Source of the DNA: Sepioteuthis lessoniana | Taxonomy: Eukaryota; Mollusca; Cephalopoda; Myopsida; Loliginidae | DNA length: 64,000 nucleotides | Assembly: GCA_963585895.1 (NCBI GenBank) | Contig: OY757939.1 | Span: forward strand, 53,450,621 to 53,514,620 | Direction: 5' to 3' | Shown here: positions 1 to 10,822 of the stretch, in pieces | Position numbering within the stretch: the first letter of the stretch is position 1 | Layout: every line of letters starts with the position of its first letter | Notes under the pieces: generated by a model | Database searches by the model: none | What the model was told of the DNA's origin: nothing | Seen by the model: only the letters and a program-made list of their open reading frames with translations | Translations under genes and position numbers: made by a program

Positions 1-14
1 CCAAACCTATTTGA

Positions 15-235
15 CCCATAGATAGGATCCTATCAGGTGCTACCACTCTGGTTAAGAGTGGACCTTGGAGCAATGGCAGTTAAGGGGCACACTACATTCC
101 CCAAAGCTCCAGCATTACTGGAGCCTCACCATCAGATTGTTCAGTGTTATATCCAGGATACTCGTTGGGGGAGTCTTAACCCTCTACAGAAATGCAGTCA
201 GTGTATTCTACTGTCCCAACCGACTGGGCTGAAAG
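15..235 (-). repeat. SINE-D copy, head part
   Basis: Minus-strand copy of the tRNA-like SINE-D family. The right end carries the head (GCCCAGTCGG-type box A when read on the minus strand). The left end is the body that begins after the bases resembling 'tatttgacccatagatagga'. It belongs to the same family as the copies at 43446, 46185 and 62930. No target duplication was identified. Confidence 0.75.
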
Positions 236-363
236 AAATCAGATATCCTTGTGATTATTAACTTTAGAGTATTACTTATGTATATGTTGACATCGCTTTC
301 AGTTGATGAGATATTGCGTGAAATTTGAAGTGGCAGTTTTAAAAAGTTAATAATTTCATCTTA

Positions 364-896
364 TGTAACGTTATTTCGGTTCATGCCTTTAAGTTTAGTT
401 AGGCTGAGAACATTTCAGCTCAGCACATGGGTTAGTTAGGTGCAACATTGAGACAGGTGTTAACGTGGGCATGCACGGGCGGATGGAGGTGTCACTCAGA
501 GATGTCACAATAGTCTGAGACGAAAGGGGATGACAGGGTGCGGGTGACATCACACACCAGAAGCGCGCGGAGGTTGGTGAGAATCTGAAGAAAGAGAGTT
601 GAGTACTAGATGCCGAACAAGGAGGTTCGACTTTTGGGGCTCGCCTCTTCGAGACGAATTTGCATGCCATGAGTGCCGCATGAGATAGGGGCCAGATGAA
701 GAAGTCAGCATAAAAAGATTGTGTCTCTCTCCTTATGTCGAAACCTTTAACTCAAAGTTGATAAAAAGGTTTTGTACCTGAACAAGAAGTCGTTAAGTGT
801 TTTTGAATTTCGAGATTCCTATGTTCTTTATATGTTCTATTGTTATGAACATTATATGTCTATTTTGCACATGGCATTAATTGTGACTATGTAACA
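364..896 (+). mobile_element. Solo LTR, second LTR family
   Basis: LTR-retrotransposon fossil. It begins TGTAACG, ends TAACA and is flanked by the 4-bp duplication CTTA (360-363 and 897-900). It shares the block TTTAGTTAGGCTGAGAAC and a later AATAAA-like region with the solo LTR at 53867-54283. No internal coding region adjoins it, so it is a recombined solo LTR. Family: probably Ty3/gypsy-like from the 4-bp duplication, which is inference. Confidence 0.75.
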
Positions 897-977
897 CTTA
901 GATTTTACTACTTGAGTGACAGTGCAAAAAATATCACATAAAAAAAAAAACTACAATTTGTTCTTGTGGTCTCAAAT

Positions 978-1531
978 TGTAACATACGGCCAAAATATAC
1001 GGATATGTAAAATGTTCACATGCATAGAAATCCTGAAACACTGACGACTTTCTTTAGTTCAGGTACGAAACGTTTATTAACTTTTTTTGACTTTTAGTTT
1101 TTCGACACAAGGAGAGAGAGACACAATTTTTACTAAGCCAACCGTTCCTACATCGCCCTTCAGTCAACTCCCCAGCTGAACTCTCGGCCTAGAGTCAGAA
1201 TCTCAACTCACTGACCCAACAAACACACGACACATCCCATAGCCCCAACTGGACTGGCCTCGCCCAGGCTCAAAAATCAACTAGCCTTGCCCAGAGACAA
1301 ATCTCAACAAACTGCTTTTTCAAAAATCACCAAAATTCCCAGCTCCTCGTTTCCGAGCATGATGTCATTCACACCCCAGTCCATTTCCTATCTGGGGTTT
1401 TTATTATGACATTTGTGTTTGTCACATCCACCGTGCATGAGCGTGAACTGCACTCAATGTGTACACCTGCATGTGCACTAAGCCGAACAGTTCTAAGCCT
1501 AACCAAACCGAATGATAAGATATAACCAACA
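978..1531 (-). mobile_element. Solo LTR-like fossil, related to second family
   Basis: Read on the minus strand it starts TGTTGGTTATATC and carries a TTTGGTTAGGCTTAGAAC block close to the one in the LTR at 364-896. It ends GTTACA at the left side. The 4 bp on each side (AAAT and AAAA) do not match perfectly, so the right boundary is approximate. No internal region is present. Confidence 0.5.
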
Positions 1532-1539
1532 AAAAATAA

Positions 1540-1830
1540 TAATATAAAAAAAAATCCTTCCGCAATTATATAACAAAATGAGCAGATTTTCAAAATTTGT
1601 TGTGTTTTTGTTTAGTTTTATCAAAATAAAAATGCTGGAAGTTTAAATAAATGTTTAGGAATTGTCATTTCCTAAAAAGAGACATTTTAATACTTTTAAA
1701 AAATTTATTCTGTCTCATGTCTTGAATTTAAGAAACAGAGATATTTCCTATTATTTCATATCATTTCATTGGAATATAAACTGGTATTCTAATTCTAGAG
1801 GCTTGCCATCTAATAAGGAAATTAACCACC
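1540..1830. other. Unassigned AT-rich interval
   Basis: No recognisable repeat family, RNA gene or coding signal was seen. The only long open frames here are short and low in complexity. Confidence 0.5.
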
Positions 1831-1831
1831 C

Positions 1832-1833
<2 letters not shown>

Positions 1834-1873
<40 letters not shown>

Positions 1874-2075
1874 GTGTGTGAGTATGTGTGTGTGTGTGTT
1901 TATATATATATTTATATATATATGTACACACACACACACACATACACACACACACATGATATGCCATAAAACCAAACCAAACCAATAATTAATACATACA
2001 CACACACACACGCACACACACTTCGATGATAATTAACACACACAAACATTAACACACAGACATATTAATGCATAC
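1834..2075. repeat. TA/TG/CA compound microsatellite
   Basis: Runs of (TA)n, (TG)n and (CA)n. The bases around 1958-1990 (ATGCCATAAAACCAAACCAA) are the 3' tail of a plus-strand SINE-B or SINE-D copy embedded in the microsatellite. Confidence 0.9.
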
Positions 2076-2220
2076 ACACACTTGTAGAAAAAATTATTAG
2101 CCACCACTCCAATAAAATTAACTTTTTTTTATATATTGGACAAAAAAAATTGATTGCTGGTAAAATAATGTACTAAGACAATTGATAACAAGAGATATAA
2201 TTTCTGATAAGTTTGGACAA

Positions 2221-2425
2221 TTTATCATCATCATCATCATCATCATGTCGTGCCACTGGCACAGATATCCCTGACCCTCTCCCACCACTTCTCCCTATCA
2301 TTCATTTGCTTCTGGCTGGTCTTCAGGGCTACATCCCGTATCCTCACATAGCTGCTGTATGTATGTTCGAGCTGGTCGTCCTGCTTTTGCTTGGCCATAT
2401 GCGGGGTCAATAGGAGTACCTCACT
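2221..2425 (-). mobile_element. LINE-R (RTE-like) 3' fragment
   Basis: Starts with (CAT)n, the reverse of the LINE tail. It then encodes on the minus strand the terminal part of the RT open frame seen complete at 56171-57004 (the GRPARTYIQQLCEDTG.. region). 5'-truncated after about 200 bp, as is usual for target-primed retrotransposition. Confidence 0.8.
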
Positions 2426-2429
2426 GACA

Positions 2430-3715
2430 ATTTATAACCACTTAAAATTTAGTTTGGTATCCATTAGCATCAGATGCAGTCATAGCTATAACCTTTTTTT
2501 ATGATAAATTCCAGTTTTCTTATCATTTTTTAGGAAAGCATCAATTAATAAATGATGCAAATTCAATTTCTTTGCAATATCACAAAGTGACAGTCCACAT
2601 TCATTGTAAGCCACAATTTGACCTTTTTCGAACTCAAACGACTACTTATTAGTCATTTGCAAAAATCTTATCACAAATTAGGATATCAAATCAAGGAAAA
2701 GAAAATTATAAGAAAAGAAAGTTATTTTTTGGTATTCCTGAGAATTCTCCTATTTGAAAATAAAGACTTTTTGCAACAGTTAAAGGAATATAATTAACGA
2801 AAAAAATCTCGTCCTATGTGTGTCTAAGCCATTGAACCTTCATTAAAATTAGTAGCAATCATAAAAAAAAATCATTCAGTTTTTTCAGTTTTTTATTTTT
2901 GTCTAATATTCTATGTGGTAAATAATCACTTTCTATGTGTGTCTAAGCCATTGTAGTTTCTTTTAAAATTGTGGCAATGATAAAAAAATGGCTTAGTTTT
3001 TTCACTATCTGTTTATTTGGGGGGAGGGAGATTCTGTAAATTATTTCCCAGTTGTGGTTTAATTGAGCCAGCAACACAGTTCTTTTTAAAACAATTGACA
3101 GCAATAAATATAGTTTGAATATTAGTAATATTTGCTAGATTACATGATAACAGACAACGAATTGTTTCTGATTGATCTTATGAGCTTTCATTGATATTTA
3201 TTTTCCAACATTTGCCATATTTAATTATTCCATTCTTCTTTTTTTTTTTTCATACATTCATAATTTATTGTGTCAATCAATAAATTTATAGCAAAATAAC
3301 ATCTGGTTTTATCACAGGTACTATAAACCAGGTTTTATGATTCGGTCATGATTTTAAATAAATATGAGGTGCATTTCAAAAATATCAAGACTGAAGCTGT
3401 ATTTACCAATACAGAAATGAACAAGAAATAAAAGATTAATTTTCTTCTAAATACGAAATGTGTTCAAAATGTATTAAGAGAAGTGAAATTTCAATTTCAT
3501 TCAAAACACTCCCATTGGCATTTAATACACATATTCCATAGAGTTTTTCATTAGTCAAAGCATCTTTGAAACACCTCATTTTATATGGTGTGAAACTTTT
3601 CCTTCATATTTCCTTTAATGATAGTTTTTCGATATCTAATGGAAATAAGATTTTGTTCAGAGGAAATGTCTGTGAAAAAACAAAAATATTTTTGATACAC
3701 CATAATATATATTAC
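2430..3715. other. Unassigned interval with a local tandem duplication
   Basis: No gene was recognised. At 2813 and 2933 the same 20-odd bases (CTATGTGTGTCTAAGCC..) start two diverged copies of a unit of about 119 bp. The stretch from about 3362 begins ATGAGGTGCATTTCAAAA, which looks like a mariner-type terminus, but I found no convincing partner end or transposase. Confidence 0.4.
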
Positions 3716-3729
3716 TACTAATAATAATC

Positions 3730-3860
3730 ATACCAACAAACCAGAATCTGTTCTAGATTGGATTTTCAGTTAAAAACAGATCACCGAATCCCAGCCTGAA
3801 AACCAGAACTTGTTATTGTCAACAATACTAGTCCTAGTTGTTATCAACAAGGAGAAACAA
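3730..3860 (+). mobile_element. LINE-Z fragment
   Basis: Short plus-strand piece encoding a degraded version of the segment that reads N-P-E-S-V-L..D-F..Q-T-D in the better copies at 4780 and 6335. Both ends are truncated. Confidence 0.5.
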
Positions 3861-3861
3861 A

Positions 3862-4420
3862 CATTGTAAAATAATTATGGTGGTAATTTATTATATTAAT
3901 TATGTTATTGATAATTGATTGTATAAATCATTTTATTATTTAGTTTGGTAAGTGAGCTAAAATCTTTGAGTGGAAATGCAAGCCAAATTGGAAAGGTCAT
4001 AAGGCTTGCCTTTTGCTAGATGAGCCATGTCAAAATAGTTCAAGACAGGGTGTGGATAATAAACAGATCAAGACTTGTCAACTGAGGAAATAAGGGTTTG
4101 TAACATATATAACGATTCTAGAAAGAATCATGCAATAAATAATTAGAATAGATTATATAAGAAAAGTTGATTTTAAATTCAAGAGTTGGTTGTTTGGAAT
4201 CCAAAGAGACAACATGTTGGTCAAGACAGGTGGTGGCGGCAAGTGAAATTTGTTCATAAATCCTTACTAGTTCTTCCTCTCTCCGTGTTGCACGAGTATT
4301 GGAGACAGTAAATAAAAAGACTTCTTCGTATCTGATCAACAGAGTCACCTGTTATCATTTTTGAATTTTGAAGATTCATGATGTTAATATCATGTTACAT
4401 GTCAACTAGCTGACTTTGTT
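3862..4420. other. Unassigned AT-rich interval
   Basis: No repeat family or gene was recognised between two LINE-Z fragments. Confidence 0.4.
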
Positions 4421-4423
4421 GTT

Positions 4424-4765
4424 TCAGCAGATCACAGGGTTGAAAGAAAATAAAACAAAAGAAATAAAAAAGACAAATGTAACCTGGACCTTGCCAGAGA
4501 ACTAAAAATAAGTTTGAAACAAGAAGGTGACAATGACACAACTCATTGCTGGAGCACTTGGAACAGTTCAAAAGACCATTGAAAAAAGCCAAGAGGAAGT
4601 GAAAATCTAAGGAAGAATTGAGACAGTTCAGACCACAGTGTTACTGAGATTGGGTGGAATACTCAAAAGTATTTTGGAAAGTATAGAAGACAGATTGACA
4701 CCGGGACTTCTTCAAAAACCACCAGTTATTGCTGGTAGGATAAACTTGCAAGGAGTAAAATAATA
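4424..4765 (+). mobile_element. LINE-Z 3' fragment
   Basis: Degraded plus-strand copy of the LINE-Z C-terminal block (LARELK, VTMT-type core, then a region corresponding to QTTALLR.ARILRR in better copies). It ends with an A-rich (ATAAT)n tail at about 4757-4785. Several frame changes mean no long open frame survives. Confidence 0.65.
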
Positions 4766-4779
4766 ATAATAATAATTAT

Positions 4780-5515
4780 AATAGTAATCTTAAGAGAGAA
4801 ACGGAATCCTTCCTAATAGCAGCACAGGACAATGCCATAAGAACCAATCATATCAAAGCGAGAATAGATTAGATGCAACAAAACTGTAAATGTTGGCTAT
4901 GCGGTGATAGAGATGAAACGATCAATCACATAATAAGCGAATGCAGCAAATTAGCACAGAAGAAGTATAAGGCGAAACACGACTGGGTTGGCAAGGTGAT
5001 CCATGGGGAAATGTGAAAGAAATTTCAATTCGACCATACAAACAAATGGTATATGCACAACCCAGCACCTGTCCTAGAAAATGACACGCATAAACTCCTA
5101 TGGGACTTTAACATACAAACAGATCAACAAATCCCAGCCAAAAGACCAGACCTTATGATAATCAACAAAAAAAAGAGAATTTGCAAAATTGTCGACTTTG
5201 CTGTTCCAGGAAAGTGAAAAGAAGGATAAGTATCTCGACCTAGAGAATTGAAAAAGCTGTGGAACATGAAAGTAACGATTGTGCCAATTGTGATTGGTGC
5301 GTTAGGCACAATAACTAAAGGATTATTAAAAGGCCTGGAGGACTTGGAAGTTGGCGGAAAAATAGAGACTATCCAAACGACAGCATTGCTAAGAACGGCC
5401 AGAATCCTGAGACGAGTTCTGGAGACTTGAGGAGACTTGCTGTCACTCAAACTCCAGAGAAAAACCATCAGCTAAAACTGATGTGAAAAACTCTAAAGGA
5501 GTAAATAATAATAAT
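4780..5515 (+). mobile_element. LINE-Z 3' part with CCHC-like finger
   Basis: The best LINE-Z fragment. In the plus strand it encodes a CX2CX8HX4C finger (CWLCG..H..C, near 4898-4950), then a conserved tail containing NKWYMHNPAPVLEND, LLWDF.IQTD, RRPD-like KRPDLMIINKKKR, a VDFAVPG motif and VTIVPIVIGALGTITKGL, ending near TTALLRTARILRRVLE. This arrangement follows the reverse transcriptase in some invertebrate non-LTR retrotransposons. In-frame stops at several points show it is dead. It ends in (AATAAT)n at 5500-5523. The clade is not resolved from this piece, because the RT domain is missing. Confidence 0.8.
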
Positions 5516-5645
5516 AATAATAATGTGGAGAAAGAGATGAAACTGTTAATCACATAATAAGGAAATGCAGTAAATCAGCATAAAAGAGGATACAAGACAA
5601 GGCCCGACTGGGTGGGAAAGGTGATCTTGGGGGAATTGTGCAAGA

Positions 5646-6334
5646 TTCATTTTGCTTAGGTTTTATGGCATATCAACCATTGTTGGTCATTCAATGCTAA
5701 ATCCGGTTTATACATATATATTAAATATTGGTCTAGTGGGTAGAGTGTTTGCAAATGGGCTAGCAGACTGGGGTTCAATCACAGGTTATGTCATACCAAA
5801 GACTCAAAAAAAGGTACTTGATATCTCCTTACTTAACACTCAGCATTGTCAGGTACATATCAAGGGTAAAGTGGACAATCCAGGGAAAGGAGTAGCACCC
5901 TCCCTACCCTACACCTTGGTGTAGTAGCTATTGAAAAGAGAGTCTTAGGGTTGCTGTCGACTTCAGTTGCCAACTTTACTTTTACAATATATATGATTTG
6001 TATACACATTTTGTAAATAACATTCTTAAACAAGCTTGAGCTCATTTTGCACACAGTTAAATGGTTTCAAGTATTGCTATGAATCACTAACAGTTCAATT
6101 TAACATCAGTGATTTTTTTGCATGCAGTTTGTTCTATTTAATCCATTGATGGGACCCTAATGGGTGCTAACTTTCCTGGTCAGGGTGGACTTGGGAGCAA
6201 TGGCAATGAAGGGGTACTCTGCACTCCCTAAATCTCCAAGGTTGAAGCTTCACCATCAGTTGGTTCAATGTCATATCCAGGACACTCACAGTGGGGGGAG
6301 GTTCTTACCCCTCTATAGAGATGCAGTCAGTGTA
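5646..6334 (-). repeat. Full-length SINE-D composite with nested SINE-C
   Basis: A single insertion flanked by the 12-bp duplication AATTGTGCAAGA (5634-5645 and 6335-6346). Read on the minus strand it has the SINE-D head at the right (..CTGACTGCATCTCTATAGAGG..), the box-like 'catagat.gg' body, the A-rich body repeats, and the shared tail near 5652-5700 (ATGGCATATCAACC on the plus strand). A SINE-C sits inside at 5733-5980. Confidence 0.8.
5733..5980 (+). repeat. SINE-C copy
   Basis: tRNA-derived SINE: box A-like GGGTAGAGTGTTTGC and box B-like GGGGTTCAATCAC, followed by the family body (TTGATATCTCCTTGCTTAAC, GGGTAAAGTGGA..AATCCAGGG, TTGGTGTAGTAGC) and the end GTTGCCAACTTT. It is nested inside SINE-D. 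Confidence 0.8.
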
Positions 6335-6551
6335 AATTGTGCAAGAGATGAAAATTTTACTAAATGGTAAATGCACAAACCTGAATCTGATCTAGAAAAT
6401 GAGATCCATAAAATTCTCTGGGATCTGGAGATACAAACGAATCACATAATCCTGACCAGAAGACCTGACCTATTATTGATTAACATGAAAAAAAGAACTT
6501 GTGGATTTTGCCACTCTGGTGGATCACAGCCTGAAAATAAAAGAAAGCGAA

Positions 6552-6841
6552 GGTGCCCGTGGTGTAATGGTTATCATCGCAGGAAATGGATACGGCGACA
6601 CGAGTTCAAATCCTGGACGAGACTGATTGCATTTCACATAGCACTAATGCCCTTGGAAAAGGTATGAATCCAATTATTCTCCCTCCAGCTATGGGTAAAT
6701 AGTAGGGCAGACTAGGTTCTTCAGCCTTGGTGTGGTAACTAGTCTAGGAGAAGGAAAACTCTGAATTCAAACCTGTTAAACTACGCTTAAAAAATTGACC
6801 TTGTGTCATATCCTGCCCGAGCGGAGGGGTTGATAAATATG
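6552..6841 (+). repeat. SINE-A copy with 15-bp target duplication
   Basis: tRNA-derived head with box A GTGGTGTAATGGTTA and box B CGAGTTCAAATCC. The body contains CCCTCCAGCTATGGGTAAAT and the end CCCGAGCGGAGGGGTTG. Flanked by ATAAAAGAAAGCGAA at 6537-6551 and 6842-6856, inside LINE-Z. This gives exact element ends. Confidence 0.92.
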
Positions 6842-7130
6842 ATAAAAGAAAGCGAAAATATTGACTAATACTTAGACCTTGCCAGAGAACAAAAAAAAAA
6901 CTCTGAAAGATGAAGGTGATGGTAATACTAATTGCAGCTGGTGCATTAAAAAAAAGTCTGGAGGAATTTGAAAATCTGAGGAAGAATAGAAACCATCCAG
7001 ACCGCAGCATTGTTAAGATCAGCTAGAATACCGAGAAGAGCCCTGGACACCTGAGGAGACTTGCTGTCCCTCAGACTTCAGCAAAACACCATCAGCTAAC
7101 AAAATGTGAAAAACTCACAAGGAATAAAAA

Positions 7131-7450
7131 AAAAATATAGCAGAGTTATATGTAAGTTTTAAATGTGCTCAGGAAATAAACTTTGGAGTAAAGGTCTGTA
7201 TCCAAATAAGAATAATTCTGATACAACCAAATATATATAATAATATCAATGATATAGTTTTGTCACAGATATTGTTTCTATATATAAGTGAAATAAAATT
7301 TGGAGAAAAGGTTTTTTATCATATCCTACCCCACCCCACCCCCATTTAAAAATGAGATCTACCAAGCTCTCAGCATACCAACATTGATTTGCTTGTCTAC
7401 AGCTTTGAGTAAGATCATTAACATCTAAGGAAATTTTTGGTTTGACTTGA
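7131..7450. other. Unassigned interval
   Basis: AT-rich, with a short C-rich run at 7327-7343. No family or coding signal was recognised. Confidence 0.4.
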
Positions 7451-7960
7451 TCTATTAAATGACATATCATCTCCTTATGGGTTATGTTATACCAGAATTT
7501 GATTCATTTGTAAACATTTGATTGTTATCATAACTATTTAACATCAGTCATTTTTTTGCATGCAGTTTGTTCTATTTAATCCAATTGGATGCCAACTTTC
7601 CAGGTCAGGGTGGACTTGGGAGCAATGGCAATGAATGTGTACTCTGCACTCCCCAAATCTCCAAGGTTGAAGCTTCACCATCAGTTGGTTCAATGTCATA
7701 TCCAGGACACTCGCAATATATTTGGTTTTGCTTGGTTCATTTGTTTAATGGCATATCAACTCCTAATGGGTTGTTTAACACTAAAATTTGATTAGTAAAT
7801 GTTTCATTGTTTATACTTTTAAAATTCCATTCCAATAATTTTGATTTTAATTACACTTTTTTATTTGGCTGTAATAGTCATTTGTTTGCACACAGTTGAC
7901 TGGTTTCAAGTATTCCTATCTATGACAAATAATTTTCAGACAGATCTATGGAACCAATAC
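7450..7960 (-). repeat. SINE-D fragments (tail and head)
   Basis: Two overlapping minus-strand pieces: tail-like TGACATATCATCTCC at 7459 and TTTAATGGCATATCAACTCC at 7743, with head and body sequence at 7545-7713 matching 6110-6290 closely. The arrangement suggests a duplicated or doubly inserted SINE-D. Confidence 0.65.
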
Positions 7961-7964
7961 AAGA

Positions 7965-8890
7965 GTAACTCATGGTGTAATGTACCATCACAGAAAATGA
8001 ATTCAGTGAGACAAGTTCAAATCCTGAATGAAGCTGTTTGCATTTTATTTAATCCCCTTGGGAAAGGCATGAATCATTTCTTGTTATATTGTCATCTACA
8101 GCATCATAACGACACAATAAATAAATAGACGCAGGAAGACTTCTTTAACAAAATATGTACCTCTCACTTTATTGCAAGGGTTCGAAAAGGTTATTCAAGG
8201 TTTGCGTGTGAGAGGGAGTTGGAGACTGAACAGAAACTGCAATATTTTGAGCCCACTCTTATGGCCATCGACGTTGTGTCTTTCTCGTTCTCCAGATGCT
8301 CAACTGGAGGCCCAGAGGCACACTCTGCTGGGTGATGGCTTTCTTTACTGCATCTTATCAGCATCTTCTTTGGACCCCAACTCATCAGGACCCCAATGGC
8401 CCCTACGGCCTGATGTGACTTTCCCTACCACATCTCATCTATAACTCTGTCTGCAACTCTAACTGCAACTCATCAGGGGCTCTAAGAGCCCCTTCAGCCT
8501 GATGTGGCTTTCCCTACTACATCTTGTCAATAACTCCATCTCCAACTCTAACTGCAACTGTGACTTCTGTCTTGACTGAGTTATATAATAGTTCAACGCC
8601 CACTCAGTCACCTACTCGATCTTTGAAATCACATGTTTGATCGTCATCAAGCGGAAATAACTGTCATGCAGTTCACAGGTCACTCTCTTCCGGTGCATCA
8701 GTCTATGAGTGTACCATGGGAATTTTTTTTTCATCAGCCAATTTCCGCCCACACGATTTCCTCTCATAACTGCCATTAGAATGTGTCACCTCCTTCTGGT
8801 GCATCACCTTGGAATGGCATTTTTGGCTGGGTCGAAGGTCAAAATATAACATTCTTCCTCCAGCCAGTGCAGATTAGGATCTTTAGGTTT
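7965..8890 (+). repeat. SINE-A interrupted by a solo LTR
   Basis: SINE-A head and middle at 7965-8081 (GGTGTAATGTACCATC, AAGTTCAAATCCTG, CCTTGGGAAAGGCATGAAT) and continuation at 8852-8890 (TTCTTCCTCCAGCCA). The break is the LTR at 8082-8851, which duplicated TTCT. Confidence 0.75.
8082..8851 (-). mobile_element. Solo LTR, first LTR family
   Basis: LTR-retrotransposon fossil inserted in a SINE-A and flanked by TTCT (8078-8081, 8852-8855). Ends are TGTTATATTTTGACC.. (minus-strand start, right side) and ..CAATATAACA (left side). A TATATAA box region and an AATAAA-type signal in the CTCTCACTTTATT block match the LTRs at 11152, 16748, 21510 and 59431. No internal region is present. Confidence 0.85.
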
Positions 8891-9320
8891 TACTGCTTAA
8901 ATGATATAATTATCTTCAAATAAGTTAACATATTTGTGCTAGATTTTTCTGGTACTAAAAGAATTTAGAGTTATATATTTCCAGAGATTCATGTCTGTCA
9001 ATAATTCAATTTCAGAGAATGTTTATTCCATGACTGTTTGCATTTTGAAACAGAAAGGCTTATGGATGCCACAGGATTGGCTTCACCTTTGAGCGAAACT
9101 TGAATTTTAAAAATTCATTATTTCAACATTTAGTTTTGCCTATATCTATAAACAGTTTCTGACATTATTGTTTTTTATTTGAATAAGTAGTTATGCCAGA
9201 AGATCTGAGTAATATATTTTCAAGTAATGAATTTTTAAAGCTTTTTATAAGTATTTTTTTTTTATAAGTGTTTTTTTTTTTGGTGCTCTTATTTGTTTTT
9301 TAGTATATTTGGAGTAAGGG
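8891..9320. other. Unassigned AT-rich interval
   Basis: No family or coding signal was recognised. Confidence 0.4.
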
Positions 9321-9334
9321 TTTCATGATATTTG

Positions 9335-9556
9335 TTTTGGTAGCGTTTGCTAATGGTCCGGGAGACCTGAGTTCAATCCAAAGACTTTAAAAACGATACT
9401 TGATAACTCCTTGCTTAACACTCAGCAATATAAGGTACGTATCAAGGGTAAAGTGGAGCAAGCCAGGGAAAGGAGTAGCACCCTCCCCTACGCCTTGGTG
9501 TATTAGCTATTGAAAAGGAAGCTTTCTGGTCGTCCTCAACTATGGTTGCCAACTTT
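9335..9556 (+). repeat. SINE-C copy
   Basis: Head remnant with GGTAGCGTTTGCTAATGG and GAGTTCAATCC, then the conserved body TTGATAACTCCTTGCTTAAC and the end GTTGCCAACTTT. It is shorter than the copies at 5733 and 23023 because part of the region after box B is missing. Confidence 0.75.
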
Positions 9557-9564
9557 TTTTTTCT

Positions 9565-10690
9565 TCTTTTTTAATAGCATACAAGTATCAATCTTTGTGG
9601 GTCATCTAATGCCAAAGCCATCATTGTAGAAAGATACAGGGTGGAATGATAAAATTGTCGCCCTAGAAAAGACGACATCATTCCATTTCCGTTTAATGAA
9701 AACTGGCTTTCTTTTTTTGTTGCAGACCACCTACTAGTTGGCCTGTTGTATACAAATCCAATGAGCGATAGGAGCTATCTATCATGTCTGAAAGTGACAC
9801 AATGTTCAATGAGCGAGATCAGAGATGCACCACTGTACAACCATGCTCTCTACCGATCCAAGTTATGACAACAGGACCATTGCCAGCACCCTCAAAATGC
9901 AAATCCGGATAGTTCAACGTGCCCAGGGTGATGAAAACAAAGTTTCCCGCTGTGGTTATGGTCTTTGGTGTGGTTTCAAGTGAGGGCCACATCATGCCAC
10001 CTCACATCTTTGAAGTTGGCTTGAAATCAACACCAAATCAAAGTGTACCTGGATGTGCTGAAGAGTGTGGTGATCCCCTGCTGCAATCAGGTGGCCAGTG
10101 GCAGACCCTGGGTGTGGCAGTAGGACTTGGCACTGGCCCACAAGTCCAAAGAGACCCAGGCTTGGCTTCAGAAGGAGTGCTACGACTTTGTACCCTTCTC
10201 TCTCTGGCCCCCCCTCCTCCCCGACCTGAACCCACTGGACTACTTTGTTTGGTCATACATCGAGAACATCACCAACATGACCTCCCACAACACCAAAGCC
10301 AGCCTGATCGCCACCATCTACCAAGTATTCGTCAAGCTCCCGCCGGCGCTTGTGGAAAAGACATGCTCCCAGTTCTGGATCCACACCGAGGTGGTGATTG
10401 AGGCTGAAGGCGGCTACAATTAATAGATGTCAGCTCTACTACATAATCAAGTTAGCTGAATTGATTTTTTCAATAAAAGTTTTAAAATAAAGCTGTAGTG
10501 TTGTCTTCTTTAGGATGACAATTTTATCGTTTCACCCTGTAGTTATGGTACTATTCATCCGACATTTGCAGAGATAAGGGAGTTCATATCTTTCTCAAGA
10601 GTCTTAGTGTAAAAGTGAACAGAATAGCGCAACCAGAAATGAACTCACTTTCTGCAATGTTGCAGTTCTAAACATTTACCACTACACCAG
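9565..10690 (-). repeat. SINE-B split by a DD37D transposon
   Basis: Minus-strand SINE-B: tail and body at 9565-9636 (ATCTAATGCCAAAGCCATC, TTGTAGAA) and the rest at 10542-10690 (GGTACTATTCATCC, tRNA-like head ending CACTACACCAGC). The two halves join at the TA used by the transposon. Confidence 0.75.
9637..10539 (+). mobile_element. Non-autonomous DD37D Tc1/mariner-superfamily element, copy 1
   Basis: 903 bp with inverted termini (CAGGGTGGAATGATAAAATT at the left, matching the reverse of AATTTTATCGTTTCACCCTG at the right) and a TA duplication (9635-9636, 10540-10541). It is very similar to the copy at 40150. The transposase region at 9919-10423 is frameshifted: one frame reads VMVFGVVSSEGHIMPPHIF and another CYDFVPFSLWPPLLPDLNPL. 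The N-terminal DNA-binding part is absent. Confidence 0.9.
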
Positions 10691-10822
10691 CAACTACTTA
10701 CTTTCAAGGTATAATGTCCATCTACCTAAATAACTTTTAAGAATTGATGCGGTTTTTAGTAAATTTAATTTGATCTCTATTATTGTGAATTTAGCATTTC
10801 TGTTAACATGATGGTCTATTAG

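Larger units (their letters stand above)
5525..7130 (+). mobile_element. LINE-Z copy split by two SINE insertions
   Basis: Three collinear pieces of one LINE-Z 3' end: 5525-5645, 6335-6536 and 6857-7130. The first gap is a SINE-D composite flanked by AATTGTGCAAGA. The second is a SINE-A flanked by ATAAAAGAAAGCGAA. The pieces encode the finger region (GERDETVNHIIR), the WYMHKPESDLENE-like block and then the QTAALLRSARI.RRALD-like end. It terminates in an A-rich tail near 7125-7140. Rejoining at both duplications supports two independent later insertions. Confidence 0.8.

Noticed and set aside
395-670. 91-residue minus-strand frame
   Set aside because: Lies inside the solo LTR at 364-896, antisense to it, with no family likeness.
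3362-3700. Mariner-type transposon
   Set aside because: One end looks mariner-like, but no second end or transposase motif was found.
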